Under the pieces are notes generated by a model. It worked only from the letters and a program-made list of their open reading frames with translations. It made no database searches and was not told where the DNA came from. Shown here piece by piece: positions 16,901 to 25,710 of a stretch of 64,000 nucleotides of DNA. The translations under genes and the position numbers were made by a program. The stretch is from Hyphomicrobium sp. (GTDB lineage: Bacteria > Pseudomonadota > Alphaproteobacteria > Rhizobiales > Hyphomicrobiaceae), in NCBI RefSeq assembly GCF_009026145.1, contig NZ_WBUE01000002.1, positions 62,001 to 126,000 of the forward strand. Direction: 5' to 3'. Each line of letters begins with the position of its first letter. Position 1 is the first letter of the stretch.

Positions 16901-17542
16901 GCCGTCGTAAGCATGCAAGGCTTTGGCGGCGGTCGGCGGATCGGCGTTGCGCCGTTCGGCGTCGAGCCAGAGCGACCATTCAAAGCCGGTGAGGCGAAAG
17001 TCGGGGCTCGATCCGCCCTCGGTGAAAATGACGTCCTCGCTGACGCGCCCGTGTACAAGGCCTTGGGCGTGCACGACGCCGAGCGCGATGGCGATCCTGC
17101 GCACGTTCTGCCACAAGCGCGCGCGGTGCGCGGGGATGCCGAGGGAGCGCAGCCAGTGCGTCGCCTTGCAGCGTTCGAGAAGGTCGGACAGCGGGTGGCC
17201 GGCGCGCTGCATGAGGACGCCGAAGTCGTTTTCGTCCTCGACGAACTCGACCAGGTCGACGACGACGTCGTGTGCGCCGGCGTGCGACATGACCCGCTGC
17301 ACATGGCGCATTTCATGGCGCCAGATCTCGCGCAGCTCGGCGTCGGCCGGGCTTCCGGTCTTGCGCCAGAGCTTGAGGCAGAACTCTTCGCCGGTCTGCC
17401 GGTCGGTCACCTCGAAATAGGTATGGCCAAGCGCCTCGCGCGACCTAGTGGTGACGCCATCGCCGTCGAATTCAAACCGCGCATCGAGCGAGCGGCGCTT
17501 CTGACTGGTCTTGCCGGATGGGTTTCCCATGAGCCAGAGCAT
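13985..17542 (-). CDS. mkoA: Kinase-like domain plus SF1 helicase, Mokosh MkoA-like
   Basis: A 1,185-residue two-part protein. Residues about 25-270 resemble a Ser/Thr protein kinase: the VAIK-like lysine is present (FCLKLW, about K57), but the catalytic loop reads HGRVSEDVIF instead of HRDxxxxN and the metal-binding loop reads LTGFEWS instead of DFG, so it is probably a pseudokinase. From about 640 there is a UPF1-like SF1 helicase: Walker A GPPGVGKTT (654-662), WVVVEEAGKATGPE, LIGDHRQLPPF, TLTKQRRMDPAIAE, VGTVDSFQGSEADVVV and RRRMNVMLSRAKHKLILVGS. The frame opens at MLWLMGNPS; MGNPS at 17530 is an equally possible start and neither has a strong ribosome site. The domain pairing and neighbouring PLD gene match Mokosh type I. 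Confidence 0.78.
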   Translation of the reverse strand: MLWLMGNPSGKTSQKRRSLDARFEFDGDGVTTRSREALGHTYFEVTDRQTGEEFCLKLWRKTGSPADAELREIWRHEMRHVQRVMSHAGAHDVVVDLVEFVEDENDFGVLMQRAGHPLSDLLERCKATHWLRSLGIPAHRARLWQNVRRIAIALGVVHAQGLVHGRVSEDVIFTEGGSSPDFRLTGFEWSLWLDAERRNADPPTAAKALHAYDGAIAFVDDWKALGAILCHLLGIVVDAAGIIGPQAGRDVPFLSKAEQSWLRHVCRPRPRDSLEAQALARQCSDIAVEVGATASRQQGRLTLLLRPKAGLARAVYDATAGAIPVDERAQQIAFARADLDAGATLLAPARHDIALLRLDLVTQRLVYRLRPHSIDGEETWDIAVCEDIKARTDTLPGGAGLRPHALDVAIDVASTDREAEEYRTAVGRAGMSWEAIAGTPQSEAPDTLVIVKTALNLLEIVGAVIKSLDVLPIEILAERTGDHRQVVVRALPGNDRDAIAQHIGIAHTSAALQRLFEQEERDSGVRWRISGSGRLGASRAQDVAVTYVGNEQVDGLDGYCFNVEGSLPMASSLYLRPEQEKGTEQQIKRRMRNIDALDARLDLVEMLHDPWRARRRLRHAQLDETSATFARLDDPKQKALRHLWSTAPGFLVVGPPGVGKTTLATATVETIFRHDAASRLLICAQGHDALNHIEEKIAELKDDGTLSEDLLLVRSMAADGKVSSPRRVDKVADAALHKFRLSSLVNNAPSGLRAHVDKLAAATATEDAENEDSGVLWSLMLEAANIVVTTLNSGDVARMVAAQESFDWVVVEEAGKATGPELAGALALGNRRLLIGDHRQLPPFDAAQLERVFCDATVVKKMVANAPDAVGPLFNEAVLEQLGALLRNDAHKAEIQRLARELIEPFKSIVEEDERRAVASAQPQQVAATLTKQRRMDPAIAEIVSAAFYAGKLETDAQRQADAATQPPPVDCSAALTASPVVVVDFPHVSATHDDRFAERSRPKWHNPAEADAVIEVLRHLAPAEGKRPSLAILSPYTGQVALLEQRLALALKKDLAHIRDGFVPVRKGMGLVGTVDSFQGSEADVVVISLVRNNPRVGVGALGFLRERRRMNVMLSRAKHKLILVGSLAFLREAALGVNPDEAEHPLDFILTMLATIDKLRQQERRPGLPLATIIAPRDLRRRR

Positions 17543-17735
17543 GTCGCGGTGCGCGGCGCATTAACAGCCAATTGTCGGCCCATTTCAGATCGCTGGTGTG
17601 GATAAGTGACATTTCGGTGCAGCGGATGATGGTGGTCGCTTGCAAGTGCATAGCTGCTGCAATTGGGCGGCGTTGCCGAGAGGCGCGGCGCAGTGCTGAA
17701 TAACCATCCCGGCCTTTGAAGGATTGGGGCGAGAC

Positions 17736-17955
17736 ATGACGGAATGCACGATCTGGGTTGCCTACAACAGCGACGACGAGTACTTCCTCACATGCGAGCG
17801 CCCAGGAGGCCATGGAGCGCCTGGTGCAGGGTGTCGGCTATGCCGAGGGGGCGGCGCGTCGTGGCGCTGAAGGTTACTCTCCCATGCGCCAAGCCCGCGA
17901 GCGCGCCGGCGACGATCGCCGACGGGAGCCGCAAGTTGCGGTGAAAGTCGAGTGA
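17736..17955 (+). pseudogene. Small conserved gene broken by frameshifts
   Basis: Fragments of one short protein appear in successive frames: MTECTIWVAYNSDDEYF, then SHASAQEAMERLVQGVGY, then RRVVALKVTLPCAKPASAPA followed by TIADGS, and finally QVAVKVE before a TGA. Read together they give a plausible protein of about 70 residues whose pieces are in the right order. At least two small indels separate them. Function is unknown. The reconstruction is my own reading and could be wrong in detail. Confidence 0.45.
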
Positions 17956-18390
17956 TGGTGGCCGTAAGCGAATTGCGCTGCATTGGAGCGCATTGGGCAA
18001 GCACCATCACGCTCGAGGACGTGACAATTTGTGGCTGGTCTAGTGCCGGTAACGACATCAGGGGCCCGGCAAGTTTGCCGGGTCTCAACCAAATAGCGGA
18101 CATGATCGGCGACACATTCCGGTCGCAAGTCATCTGCGACCGACTTCCGCTAGTGGGATGTCGCGCAGGATTGGGCACCGCACGAGCTAGCGGACATCGC
18201 TTTGAAACCGTGCCAACGGGGTCAGAGGTTCTCCGCCTTATGCGGAGGCGCGGTGATCACGACACAGTCAAGCACCACGCCTCGCGTGCCCACGGCGAGT
18301 TCCGCGGCGTGGATTAGGCGCGATCGCCACTGGCTTTGGTCGGACATCCCGTCCTATCCATGCTGCGCGGGTAGCTGTAAGGGGAGCTCT
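17956..18390. other. Gene-free stretch
   Basis: Open frames exist on both strands but none has a plausible start, ribosome site or recognisable protein. I see nothing further here. Confidence 0.4.
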
Positions 18391-18558
18391 ATGACTTTCG
18401 ACGACACGACGACTTTCACTGAAGGCGCACTTGAGCAGGTTGCCATCCAGAACGCACGAAAGCTCGATGATGAGAGAGGAACTGCTTCCCGGAAGCACTT
18501 CCTAGATGCGTACGCTGAGCACCTAGAAGCGCTGAAACGTGGCCGCTCGACGAGGTGA
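18391..18558 (+). CDS. Small hypothetical protein (55 residues)
   Basis: Begins MTFDDTTTFTEGALEQVAIQ and ends KRGRSTR; acidic first half, basic tail, mostly helical, no membrane segment. GGGGAGCTCT directly precedes the ATG, a good ribosome-binding site, which is the main support. An inverted repeat CCGCTCC/GGAGCGG (18569-18591, 9-nt loop) starts 10 nt after the stop and may act as a terminator, though no T-run follows. Not recognised; function unknown. Confidence 0.5.
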   Translation: MTFDDTTTFTEGALEQVAIQNARKLDDERGTASRKHFLDAYAEHLEALKRGRSTR

Positions 18559-18835
18559 TCACTGGCCACCGCTCCGCGCTTTGTGGAGCGGGTGGTACTT
18601 GAGATTCGAGAATGACGATTGTGGATGAGTGGCGTCAGGTGGCTCAGCCGCACGCAGTCGCCCAAATCTAAAGCTGCCAATGGTAGCAGTGATCCAATAG
18701 CGGCCCTCGGCTCGCCGACGCTAAGGGCCACTAGCCGACATGCAGGCTAGTAATGCGTGATCGCCGTACACGGGTGCTCATCCCAAAAGAGGCCTTCGGC
18801 TTAGGCGGCAATGCGGTGAAGCCACAACGTCCCGT

Positions 18836-19060
18836 CTAGCCCGACAGACTCTCGTAGCGTCCCGCACTCAGAAACTGCAGCAGGATGAGGGCGGCGGCCG
18901 TGAGCCCGAGAGCGGTTCCAAGCTCGTTAAACGGGCCCACAGGCTCCAGGCCACTGAGCCGCGCCGCCAGAAACGGCCCTAGTGCGAGCGCGATGAACCC
19001 CGCAGCGAGAAGCATGCCGGACAGGCCGGGTTCAGAGCGGCTCTTCTTCGCAAGACGCAT
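18836..19060 (-). pseudogene. N-terminal fragment resembling a ferric-reductase-like membrane protein
   Basis: A 74-residue frame, MRLAKKSRSEPGLSGMLLAA onward, with two hydrophobic segments and FLAARLSGLEPVGPFNELGT and LILLQFLSAGRYESLSG. This resembles the N-terminus of ferric-reductase-like transmembrane proteins of alphaproteobacterial stress clusters, which are several hundred residues long. Here a TAG ends it and nothing recognisable follows, so it is taken as a truncated remnant. It sits in a run of similar fragments downstream of the broken P-type ATPase gene. Confidence 0.5.
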
Positions 19061-19125
19061 CCCAACTCCATCAGTCCTGCCGCATGCACCTTTCCCCGCC
19101 AGGGCGGAAATGAACGCGGCCGCCG

Positions 19126-19332
19126 CTATTCGAGACCCTTGGCCCAGTCATCCCATTGATGCCAGGCCTCCTGCGGATAACCGATCTTCCTATCGACCAG
19201 CCCCTGCACCGCGGCCGCCAGCTTCTTGCCGTCGGCTGCCTCCTCGGGTTTGATCAGATGCGCCTCGATCAGCAATCGCATATGCTCGTCCGTCAGGACG
19301 ACCGTAACCTCGCGCCGCTCTGCATTTGCCAT
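19126..19332 (-). CDS. Small hypothetical protein (68 residues)
   Basis: Reads MANAERREVTVVLTDEHMRL and continues LIEAHLIKPEEAADGKKL to WHQWDDWAKGLE. Soluble, acidic, probably helical, no known domain recognised. It lies between two decayed gene fragments on the same strand, so it may itself be a relic, but the frame is clean from ATG to stop. Confidence 0.5.
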   Translation of the reverse strand: MANAERREVTVVLTDEHMRLLIEAHLIKPEEAADGKKLAAAVQGLVDRKIGYPQEAWHQWDDWAKGLE

Positions 19333-19384
19333 TCATGCGGTCCTTTCAAAAGCGCAGGCGGTATCATGGCCGCCCGCCCGCGGC

Positions 19385-19654
19385 TCACGACTTCCTCCCG
19401 ATCTTGCGTTCAAGCCGCGTCGCCCCGGCGACTGAATTGAATATGGTTCCGAACTTGCGGACGTTTTCGTGCAGCAGATCGAGCCGGCGGTCCGGCTCGT
19501 CGGTATTGACGATGAACTCATAGGTGATCGCCACCGTCTCGAGCGGCTTGGCCTGACGCACGTCGTGCAGCTTCACCTCGACACCGCGGAACGCAAAGTG
19601 CAGCATCGACGCCACGCGCTCGATCGCCACCGCTGCAACGCTGAGCCAATACAC
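19385..19654 (-). pseudogene. C-terminal fragment of an OsmC-like protein
   Basis: The 89-residue frame contains GVEVKLHDVRQAKPLETVAI and DEPDRRLDLLHENVRKFGTI followed by FNSVAGATRL, which resembles the C-terminal half of OsmC-family proteins. The N-terminal half of the fold is absent; the residues before FRGVEV look unrelated. It is probably a 5'-truncated remnant left by a rearrangement next to the ATPase gene. Confidence 0.55.
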
Positions 19655-19702
19655 GGTGGTGCGGGAGCAGGCTTGGGTGCTTCTTCAGGGCAAGTGCTTT
19701 CG

Positions 19703-22438
19703 CTAGTAGGGGGCGAACCGGTGGTTCCGATTGCTGGAGCTAGGGCCGCGGAAGGCGAGGCGCATCTGTTTTTCGGTCTCGATTAGAGCGAAGAACACCG
19801 CGCCGACAGCGACGATCAGGAGACCATCCGCCAGCGGGACGCCTTGCGTACCGAACACGGCCTGCAAGGGCGGCAGGTAGATGATGGCGAACTGCGCAGC
19901 CGTGACCGCGGCGACGCATGCCCACACGACCTTTGTTCCCTTTGCCGCGGCCCAGGTCAGCGACGTGCCGTGAATGTTGCGTATGAAGAAGAGGTGGAAG
20001 ATCTCCAAGACCACCAGCATGTTCATCGCCATGGTCTGTGCCAGCGCGACGGGATACCCCCTGTCGATCGCGTAAAAGTACATGCCGAAAACCGCAATGA
20101 GGAAGAAGGCCGAAACCATCACGATGTGCCAGATCAACCCGCCTGTGAGCAGCGGCTCGTCGCGCGGGCGGGGCGGGCGGCGCATGGTGCCCGGCTCTGA
20201 GGGCTCGAAGGCCAGAGCGAGGCCCAGCGTCACGCCGGTGATGAGGTTGATCCAGAGGATTTGCACCGCTGTGATCGGCAGCGCCATGCCGGCGAAGAGT
20301 GCCACGACGATGGTCATCGACTCGCCCGCGTTGGTGGGCAGCGTCCAGCTGATGACCTTCTTGATGTTGTCGTAAACGGTTCGCCCCTCACGCACGGCCG
20401 CCGCGATCGAGGCGAAATTGTCGTCGGCTAGCACCAGTTCGGCGGCCTCCTTCGCGGCCTCGCTGCCCTTTTGCCCCATGGCGATGCCGGCATCGGCGCG
20501 CTTGAGCGCGGGCGCATCGTTCACCCCGTCGCCGGTCATGGCAACGGTGAGCCCCCGCGACTGCAGCGCAGTCACGAGGCGTAGCTTATGGGCGGGTGAC
20601 GTGCGCGCGAAAATGTCAGTGACTACCGCCGCCTCGGAGAGATCGGCCTCATCCATCGTGTCGATGTCAGCGCCGGTCAGCACGCGCGTCGTGTTTTTCA
20701 GCCCGATCTGGGCGGCGATCGCACGTGCCGTTGCGGCATGGTCGCCCGTGATCATCTTCACCCTGATTCCCGCCGCGTGGCACTCGGTGACGGCTTTGAT
20801 GGCCTCGGCGCGTGGCGCATCGATCAGGCCAACCAGGCCGATCAGTGTGAGGCGCCCATCCAAATCCGCGGCGTTTAGGACCGTGTGCTGCTGCCGCACG
20901 GCGCGCGCAGCGACTGCGATGACGCGCTGGCCGTCAGCAGCAAGTTCTTCCACCAACCTGTGCCAGTGACTCTCGTCGAGCGGCGCAGTCCCACCATCGG
21001 CGGCACGCTGGCCGGAGCAGAGCGCCAGCACCACCTCGGGCGCGCCCTTGACGTGGATGCAGGCATGGCCCTCGTGGTCGTGGTGCAGGACGGCCATGTA
21101 GCGGTGTGCGGCGTCGAAAGGTATCGCGTCGGTGCGGTTCCATTCGCGGAAGGGCTCGGGGCCCGCGCCCGTGATCCTGCCGGCGAGCGCCATCAGCGCG
21201 CCCTCCATTGGGTCGCCCTCCACCCGCCAGCCATCCTCTGCTTCGTGCAGCATCGCGTCGTTGCACAGCCCCGCGGCGCGCGCGAATTCCATCAGGACGG
21301 CGTGCTCGACCGGGTCGGCATCCGCCTCGCGCCAGCGCACCGCGCCTTCGGGCGCCTAGCCCTCGCCTCCGATGGAGTAGGTGTGCTCCGTGGCGGCGAG
21401 CGTCGCCGCCATCATCTCGTTGCCGGTGAGCGTACCGGTCTTGTCGGAGCAGATGACGGAAACCGAGCCTAGTGTCTCGATTGCCGGCAGGCGCCGGACA
21501 ATCGCGTTCCTCCGCGCCATGGCCTGCACGCCCACGGCGAGCGTGATCGTCAGCACCGCGGGCAGTCCTTCGGGAATCGCGGCGACCGACAGGCCCACCA
21601 CGGCCATAAAGAGCTCCGCGAAGGGCAGGTGGCCGACGAAATAGCCATAGGCGAGAAGCGTTCCGGCGACGATCAGGATGAAGACCGTCAGCCAGCGGGC
21701 GAAGGTGTCCATCTGTTCCACGAGCGGCGTCGTCAGCGTCTGGACTTCGGACAGCATCCCGCTGATGCGGCCGATCTGGGTGCCCATTCCGGTGGCCGCG
21801 ACGACGCCATGCCCCGCACCGGCGGCGACCAGCGTGCCGCTGAACAGCATCGAGGTCCGGTCTCCGAGCGCGGCGTCCATCGCGACCGGCGCCGTGCCCT
21901 TCTCAACAGGAACGGATTCGCCCGTCAGGATGGCCTCCTCGGTCTTCAGGCCTCGTGCCTCGATCAGCCGCAAATCGGCCGGAACGCGGTCGCCGGCCTC
22001 GATCAGCACGATGTCGCCCGGCACCAGATCTGCCGCGTCCACGCTCTGGCGCCGCCCGCCGCGCAAAACGGCCGAGCGCGGTGCGAGCATGCTGCGGATC
22101 GCCGCCATTGCCTGCTCTGCGCGGCCCTCCTGCACGAAGCCGATGATCGCGTTGACGATCACGACCGCGAGAATCACCCCAGTATCCGCCCAGTGCTGCA
22201 GCGCCGCCGTCACCGCTGCCGAGGCGATCAGCACATAGATCAGCACGTTGTGGAAATGCGCGAGGAATCTCAGGACGGCGCTGCGCTTCGGCGGCTCCGG
22301 CAGACGGTTGGGCCCGTGCTCGGCCAGGCGCCGCGCCGCTTCCGTGGACGACAGGCCAGCCGCTGTCGCCTGTAGCGAACGCAGTGCGTCGTCCGGCGAG
22401 ACGGCGTGAAACGCGGGGCTCTGGGGGTGCTCGGTCAT
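19703..22438 (-). pseudogene. Cation-transporting P-type ATPase interrupted by one in-frame amber codon
   Basis: A gene of about 911 codons for a P2-type (Ca2+-ATPase-like) cation pump. The N-terminal cation-ATPase domain, TGES loop (EEAILTGESVPVEKG), PEGLPA membrane motif and phosphorylation site CSDKTGTLTGNE are in the first part. The nucleotide-binding region, MTGDGVNDAPALKRADAGIA and C-terminal membrane helices are in the second. The halves are in the same frame, separated only by a TAG at 21356-21358: GGA GGC GAG GGC TAG GCG CCC GAA. A tyrosine codon there would restore the reading frame. The second half has its own GTG at 21340 but would lack the phosphorylation site, so the pump is probably inactive unless the stop is read through. 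Confidence 0.85.
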
Positions 22439-22469
22439 TCCTGTCTGCGTGCCCTCTCCCTGCGGTCCC

Positions 22470-22612
22470 CTAGCCTTTCGCCACGAGCACGTCGAGGGGT
22501 GAGATCGCTCAGCATACTTAACGCCACGCTGCCAATGACCGCATGGCTGAAACCGGCTCGTCCGTGTGTGCCAAGGGCTAACAGGTCCGCGAGAAGATAG
22601 ACATCTGGTCGC
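22470..22612 (-). pseudogene. C-terminal remnant of a universal stress protein
   Basis: On the minus strand the sequence reads VYLLADLLALGTHGRAGFSH then AVIGSVA, the nucleotide-binding loop of UspA proteins. A frameshift follows, after which LDVLVAKG and a stop complete the usual ending. An in-frame stop lies just upstream and the N-terminal 100 residues are missing. It is a remnant of a stress gene next to the P-type ATPase gene. Confidence 0.65.
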
Positions 22613-22618
22613 TACCGC

Positions 22619-22722
22619 AATACCCCGATCAGCGGACGTGGTCGGCGACGCTCGCCTCGCCGATCACGGGGCGGCCGATTTCCGCTTTTGGGATCGAGCG
22701 ACACTCTCCAGCTGAGTGAAGC
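22619..22722 (+). repeat. Imperfect direct repeat, copy 1
   Basis: About 100 bp that resembles 26350-26450 in the same orientation. Shared blocks include ATCAGCGGACGTGGTCGGCG, GCCTCGCCGATCA, TTCCGCTTT and GGGATC. By eye about four of five bases agree. The two copies flank hflK-hflC and the integrase gene. Function unknown. Confidence 0.7.
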
Positions 22723-23279
22723 TGACCAGGCTAATGACCGCTACTGGCCCTGAGCGCTAAGTCGCGTGTCGGCTGCTTCCAGAGGTTGAGCGGACATGGT
22801 CCTCAAGGGGATTTGGCGCTACGTCGGTGGCTCGACCTCCGGAATCTCTGCAACGCGTAGGTCACCACCGTGGCAACGAAGTTAGGTCCCTAAGTCGCTT
22901 CGGGTCATCATTCCCCGTCCAGGTAACGTCCGCGGCACGGCCGGTCTCCCCCCAGCTGCTGACGACTTGGTTTGGCGTTGAAGTAACTATCGCACGAAAG
23001 AAATAGCTCGTAATCGCGCCTCGCCATGCCCATGTGTGTTTGATCGTCTGTCATCGAACAGGACTTCACCAAGGCGGCACCTTCACTCAGGACCTCCATA
23101 TCCAGCGCCGACGCCGTTTGAGAGCGTCCTGACGGAGCGCCCGCGCTGTCCCACCTGCCACCCCCCCCCGCCATTGCTCCAGTGGTGTCCACGTATTGTC
23201 GGGAAGGTCTCGTTGAAAATGATTGGGTCCGCAGCGCTTGTGGATTTGAGTGGAGTAGTGGCTTCAAGGGACTGTTAGT
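22723..23279. other. Gene-free stretch upstream of hflK
   Basis: No supported gene on either strand. A run of ten C residues occurs near 23161-23170. The region may hold the promoter for the hflKC operon, but I cannot assign -35/-10 elements with confidence. Confidence 0.4.
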
Positions 23280-23399
23280 TTGAGACGCAGCAACCTCGTC
23301 GTCGGCGCATTCGTCGTCGCCTCCGTGGTCTTTGGCTATCAGCTCTACCAGGTGCGGCAGAACACGAAAGGGCGTTCCAATGCCATCGCAGAACGATAA
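23280..23399 (+). CDS. Small single-span membrane protein upstream of hflK
   Basis: A 39-codon frame starting at TTG: LRRSNLVVGAFVVASVVFGY then QLYQVRQNTKGRSNAIAER. One N-terminal hydrophobic helix is followed by a basic tail. AAGGGA precedes the TTG by about 7 nt, and the frame overlaps the hflK start by 20 nt, suggesting coupling. It may be a shortened version of a longer membrane protein. Function unknown. Confidence 0.4.
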   Translation: MRRSNLVVGAFVVASVVFGYQLYQVRQNTKGRSNAIAER

Positions 23400-24438
23400 T
23401 GGCGGCCGGGGTGGCCCGTGGGGTAGCGGGGCCAGACCCGACTCCGATCTTGAGGATCTGATCCGGCAGGGGCAGGGTCGCCTCAAGCAGATCATGCCGA
23501 GTGGTAACCCGCGTGGAGTAATCGTCCTCGCCGTCCTTGCTCTGGCCGGCCTAGGCGTATGGACGGCCTATTACACTGTGCCGAGCGATTCTGTCGCTGT
23601 CGTGCAGCGTTTCGGTAAGTATCTCAAGGACGTCCCGCCCGGACTGCATTTCAAGCTGCCGCTGGGCATTGACGCGGCCACGATCGTCCCCGTCAAACGG
23701 CAGTTGAAGCAGGAATTCGGGTTCGCGACCCCAGGCGCCAGCGATCCGTATCAGAGTCCTCGCGACGCAACGCGGGAGACCCAGATGGTGACCGGCGACC
23801 TGAACGCCGCGCTGGTCGAATGGGTGGTTCAATACCGGATCTCGGATCCCGTTAAATTTCTTTTCGAGGTTCGTGAGCCGAGCGAAACCCTCCGCAATGT
23901 TTCCGAGTCCGTGATGCGCGAGGTCGTAGGCGACCGCACCGTCGACGAGGTGATCACCATCGGTCGCCAGGAGATTGAGAGCGAGGCGCTGACCAAGATG
24001 CAGGCGCTCTCGACCAAATATGCAATGGGGATCAGCATCGACCAGGTTCAATTGAAAAACATCAATCCGCCCCAACCGGTGCAGGAGTCGTTCAACGAGG
24101 TCAACCAGGCCCAGCAGGAGAAAGAGAAGCTGATCAACGAAGCCAGGCGCGATTACAACAAGGTGATCCCGCTGGCCGAGGGCGAGAAGGATCAGCGGAT
24201 TCGCGAGGCCGATGGCTACCGGCTCAAGAGGATCAATGAAGCGGAAGGCGACGCAGCCCGGTTCAGCACGCTGTTGGCGGAATACACCAAGGCTCCCGAG
24301 GTCACTCGCCGCCGCATCTATATCGAAACCCTGCAGGAGGTCATGCCGGGCATACGCTCCAAGATAATTGTCGACGAACAGACGCGCGGCATCCTGCCAT
24401 TGTTGAACCTCGACACCCAGAAGGGAGAGAAGCCATGA
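23380..24438 (+). CDS. hflK: HflK, FtsH-regulating SPFH membrane protein
   Basis: A 352-residue type II membrane protein. A glycine-rich N-terminus (GGRGGPWGSGARPDSDLEDL) is followed by one membrane helix (about residues 47-66) and then the SPFH/band-7 domain with SVAVVQRFGKYLKDVPPGLH. HflK and HflC form a large periplasmic cage around the FtsH protease and limit its action. An ftsH gene is present at 56017-57933. The start is the ATG before PSQNDNGG, with AAAGGG upstream. The stop overlaps hflC as ATGA. Confidence 0.95.
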   Translation: MPSQNDNGGRGGPWGSGARPDSDLEDLIRQGQGRLKQIMPSGNPRGVIVLAVLALAGLGVWTAYYTVPSDSVAVVQRFGKYLKDVPPGLHFKLPLGIDAATIVPVKRQLKQEFGFATPGASDPYQSPRDATRETQMVTGDLNAALVEWVVQYRISDPVKFLFEVREPSETLRNVSESVMREVVGDRTVDEVITIGRQEIESEALTKMQALSTKYAMGISIDQVQLKNINPPQPVQESFNEVNQAQQEKEKLINEARRDYNKVIPLAEGEKDQRIREADGYRLKRINEAEGDAARFSTLLAEYTKAPEVTRRRIYIETLQEVMPGIRSKIIVDEQTRGILPLLNLDTQKGEKP

Positions 24439-25436
24439 ACCGGATCACGCAAATAGCGATCTTGGCGGTTTTGGGCGTCGGGGCGTACATCGTGATGAGT
24501 GCGATCTATACGGTCAGCGAAGTGGAGCAGGCGATCATCACGCAGTTCGGCAAGCCTGTGGGCGCGCCGGTGACCACCGCCGGTCTGAAGTTCAAGATCC
24601 CGTTCATTCAGGACGTCAATCCGATCGACAAGCGGGTCCTTGAGTGGGACGGCAATCCATCGGACATGCCGACCAAGGACAAGCTCTACATCTCAGTCGA
24701 CCTATTCGCCCGCTGGCGGATTACAGACCCCCTCCAGTATTTTCTGCGGCTGCGCGATGAACGCAGTGCCCAGTCCCGCCTCGACGATATTCTAGGCAGT
24801 GAGACCCGTAATGCTGTCGCTAAGCATGAGCTGATCGAGATTATCCGCACCACCAAGGATCGCGTGCCGTTGCGAGACACGCTGCTAACCGAGGCTGAAC
24901 GCAATCAGGATATCGGGGCGCTGGTGCCGATCCAGAAGGGGCGCAAGCTGGTCGAACAGGAGATCTTCTCTGCGGCTGCCGAGAAGGTTCGCGTTTTCGG
25001 TATCGAATTGCTCGATATTCGGTTCAAGCGGATCAACTACAATGAGAGCGTTCGCCCGAAGATCTACGATCGCATGATCAGCGAACGGCGGCAGATCGCG
25101 GAACGCTTCCTGTCAGAAGGTAACGGCGAGGCTGCCAGAATTCGCGGCAATCGTGAGCGCGACCTGAACAAGATCCAGTCTGAAGCCTACCGTCAGGTTG
25201 AGGAGATCCGCGGCGTGGCGGACGCGAAAGCCACTGAAATCTACGCGAAGGCTTACAACCAGAGCCCTGAAGCGGCTGCATTCTATGAATTCACACGGAC
25301 CATGCAAGCCTACAAATCCATCATCGCCAAAAACACGACCCTTGTCCTTTCCACGGACAGTGACCTCTTCAAATTCCTAAAGGGTATGACCCCAAAGAGC
25401 AGCGTCGTTCCGGCCCAACCTTCCGGCGGCAACTGA
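24435..25436 (+). CDS. hflC: HflC, partner of HflK
   Basis: A 333-residue SPFH-domain protein with an N-terminal membrane helix (residues about 5-26), SEVEQAIITQFGKPVGAPVT and the family-typical GIELLDIRFKRINY and NESVRPKIYDRMISERRQIA segments. It is coupled to hflK by ATGA and forms the HflKC complex that modulates FtsH. Length is close to the family norm. The C-terminal tail ends in PAQPSGGN. Confidence 0.95.
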   Translation: MNRITQIAILAVLGVGAYIVMSAIYTVSEVEQAIITQFGKPVGAPVTTAGLKFKIPFIQDVNPIDKRVLEWDGNPSDMPTKDKLYISVDLFARWRITDPLQYFLRLRDERSAQSRLDDILGSETRNAVAKHELIEIIRTTKDRVPLRDTLLTEAERNQDIGALVPIQKGRKLVEQEIFSAAAEKVRVFGIELLDIRFKRINYNESVRPKIYDRMISERRQIAERFLSEGNGEAARIRGNRERDLNKIQSEAYRQVEEIRGVADAKATEIYAKAYNQSPEAAAFYEFTRTMQAYKSIIAKNTTLVLSTDSDLFKFLKGMTPKSSVVPAQPSGGN

Positions 25437-25710
25437 TGACAACGCGCGGACGTTGCAAGCGGGTGACCTTCATACGGCCCATCGTCCTCCAGGCCGCTGA
25501 AAAACTCCTCGCGCGTTGATGATCGTGGCATCGTCTCCGCTGCGCGCCGACGAGGTGATCGAGTAGCGGTTCGCTGCATGTCGGCTCAGGGTCAAAATCG
25601 ACGCTTGGTAACCAGACGACGGACGAAATAGCCTGTAAACAGTCGTCAGATCCGTTGCTCAGCTCATGGCGGTCACATGCTGCTCTGTCTCTCAACCAAG
25701 GAGACAGACC

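Noticed and set aside
12210..17542. The PLD/helicase pair as part of DISARM
   Set aside because: DISARM also has a PLD protein and a helicase, but needs a DrmB (DUF1998) gene and a methyltransferase, neither of which is adjacent. The fused kinase-like domain fits Mokosh better.
22908..23495. Minus-strand frame upstream of hflK
   Set aside because: No recognisable protein, no ribosome site, and it overlaps the start of hflK.
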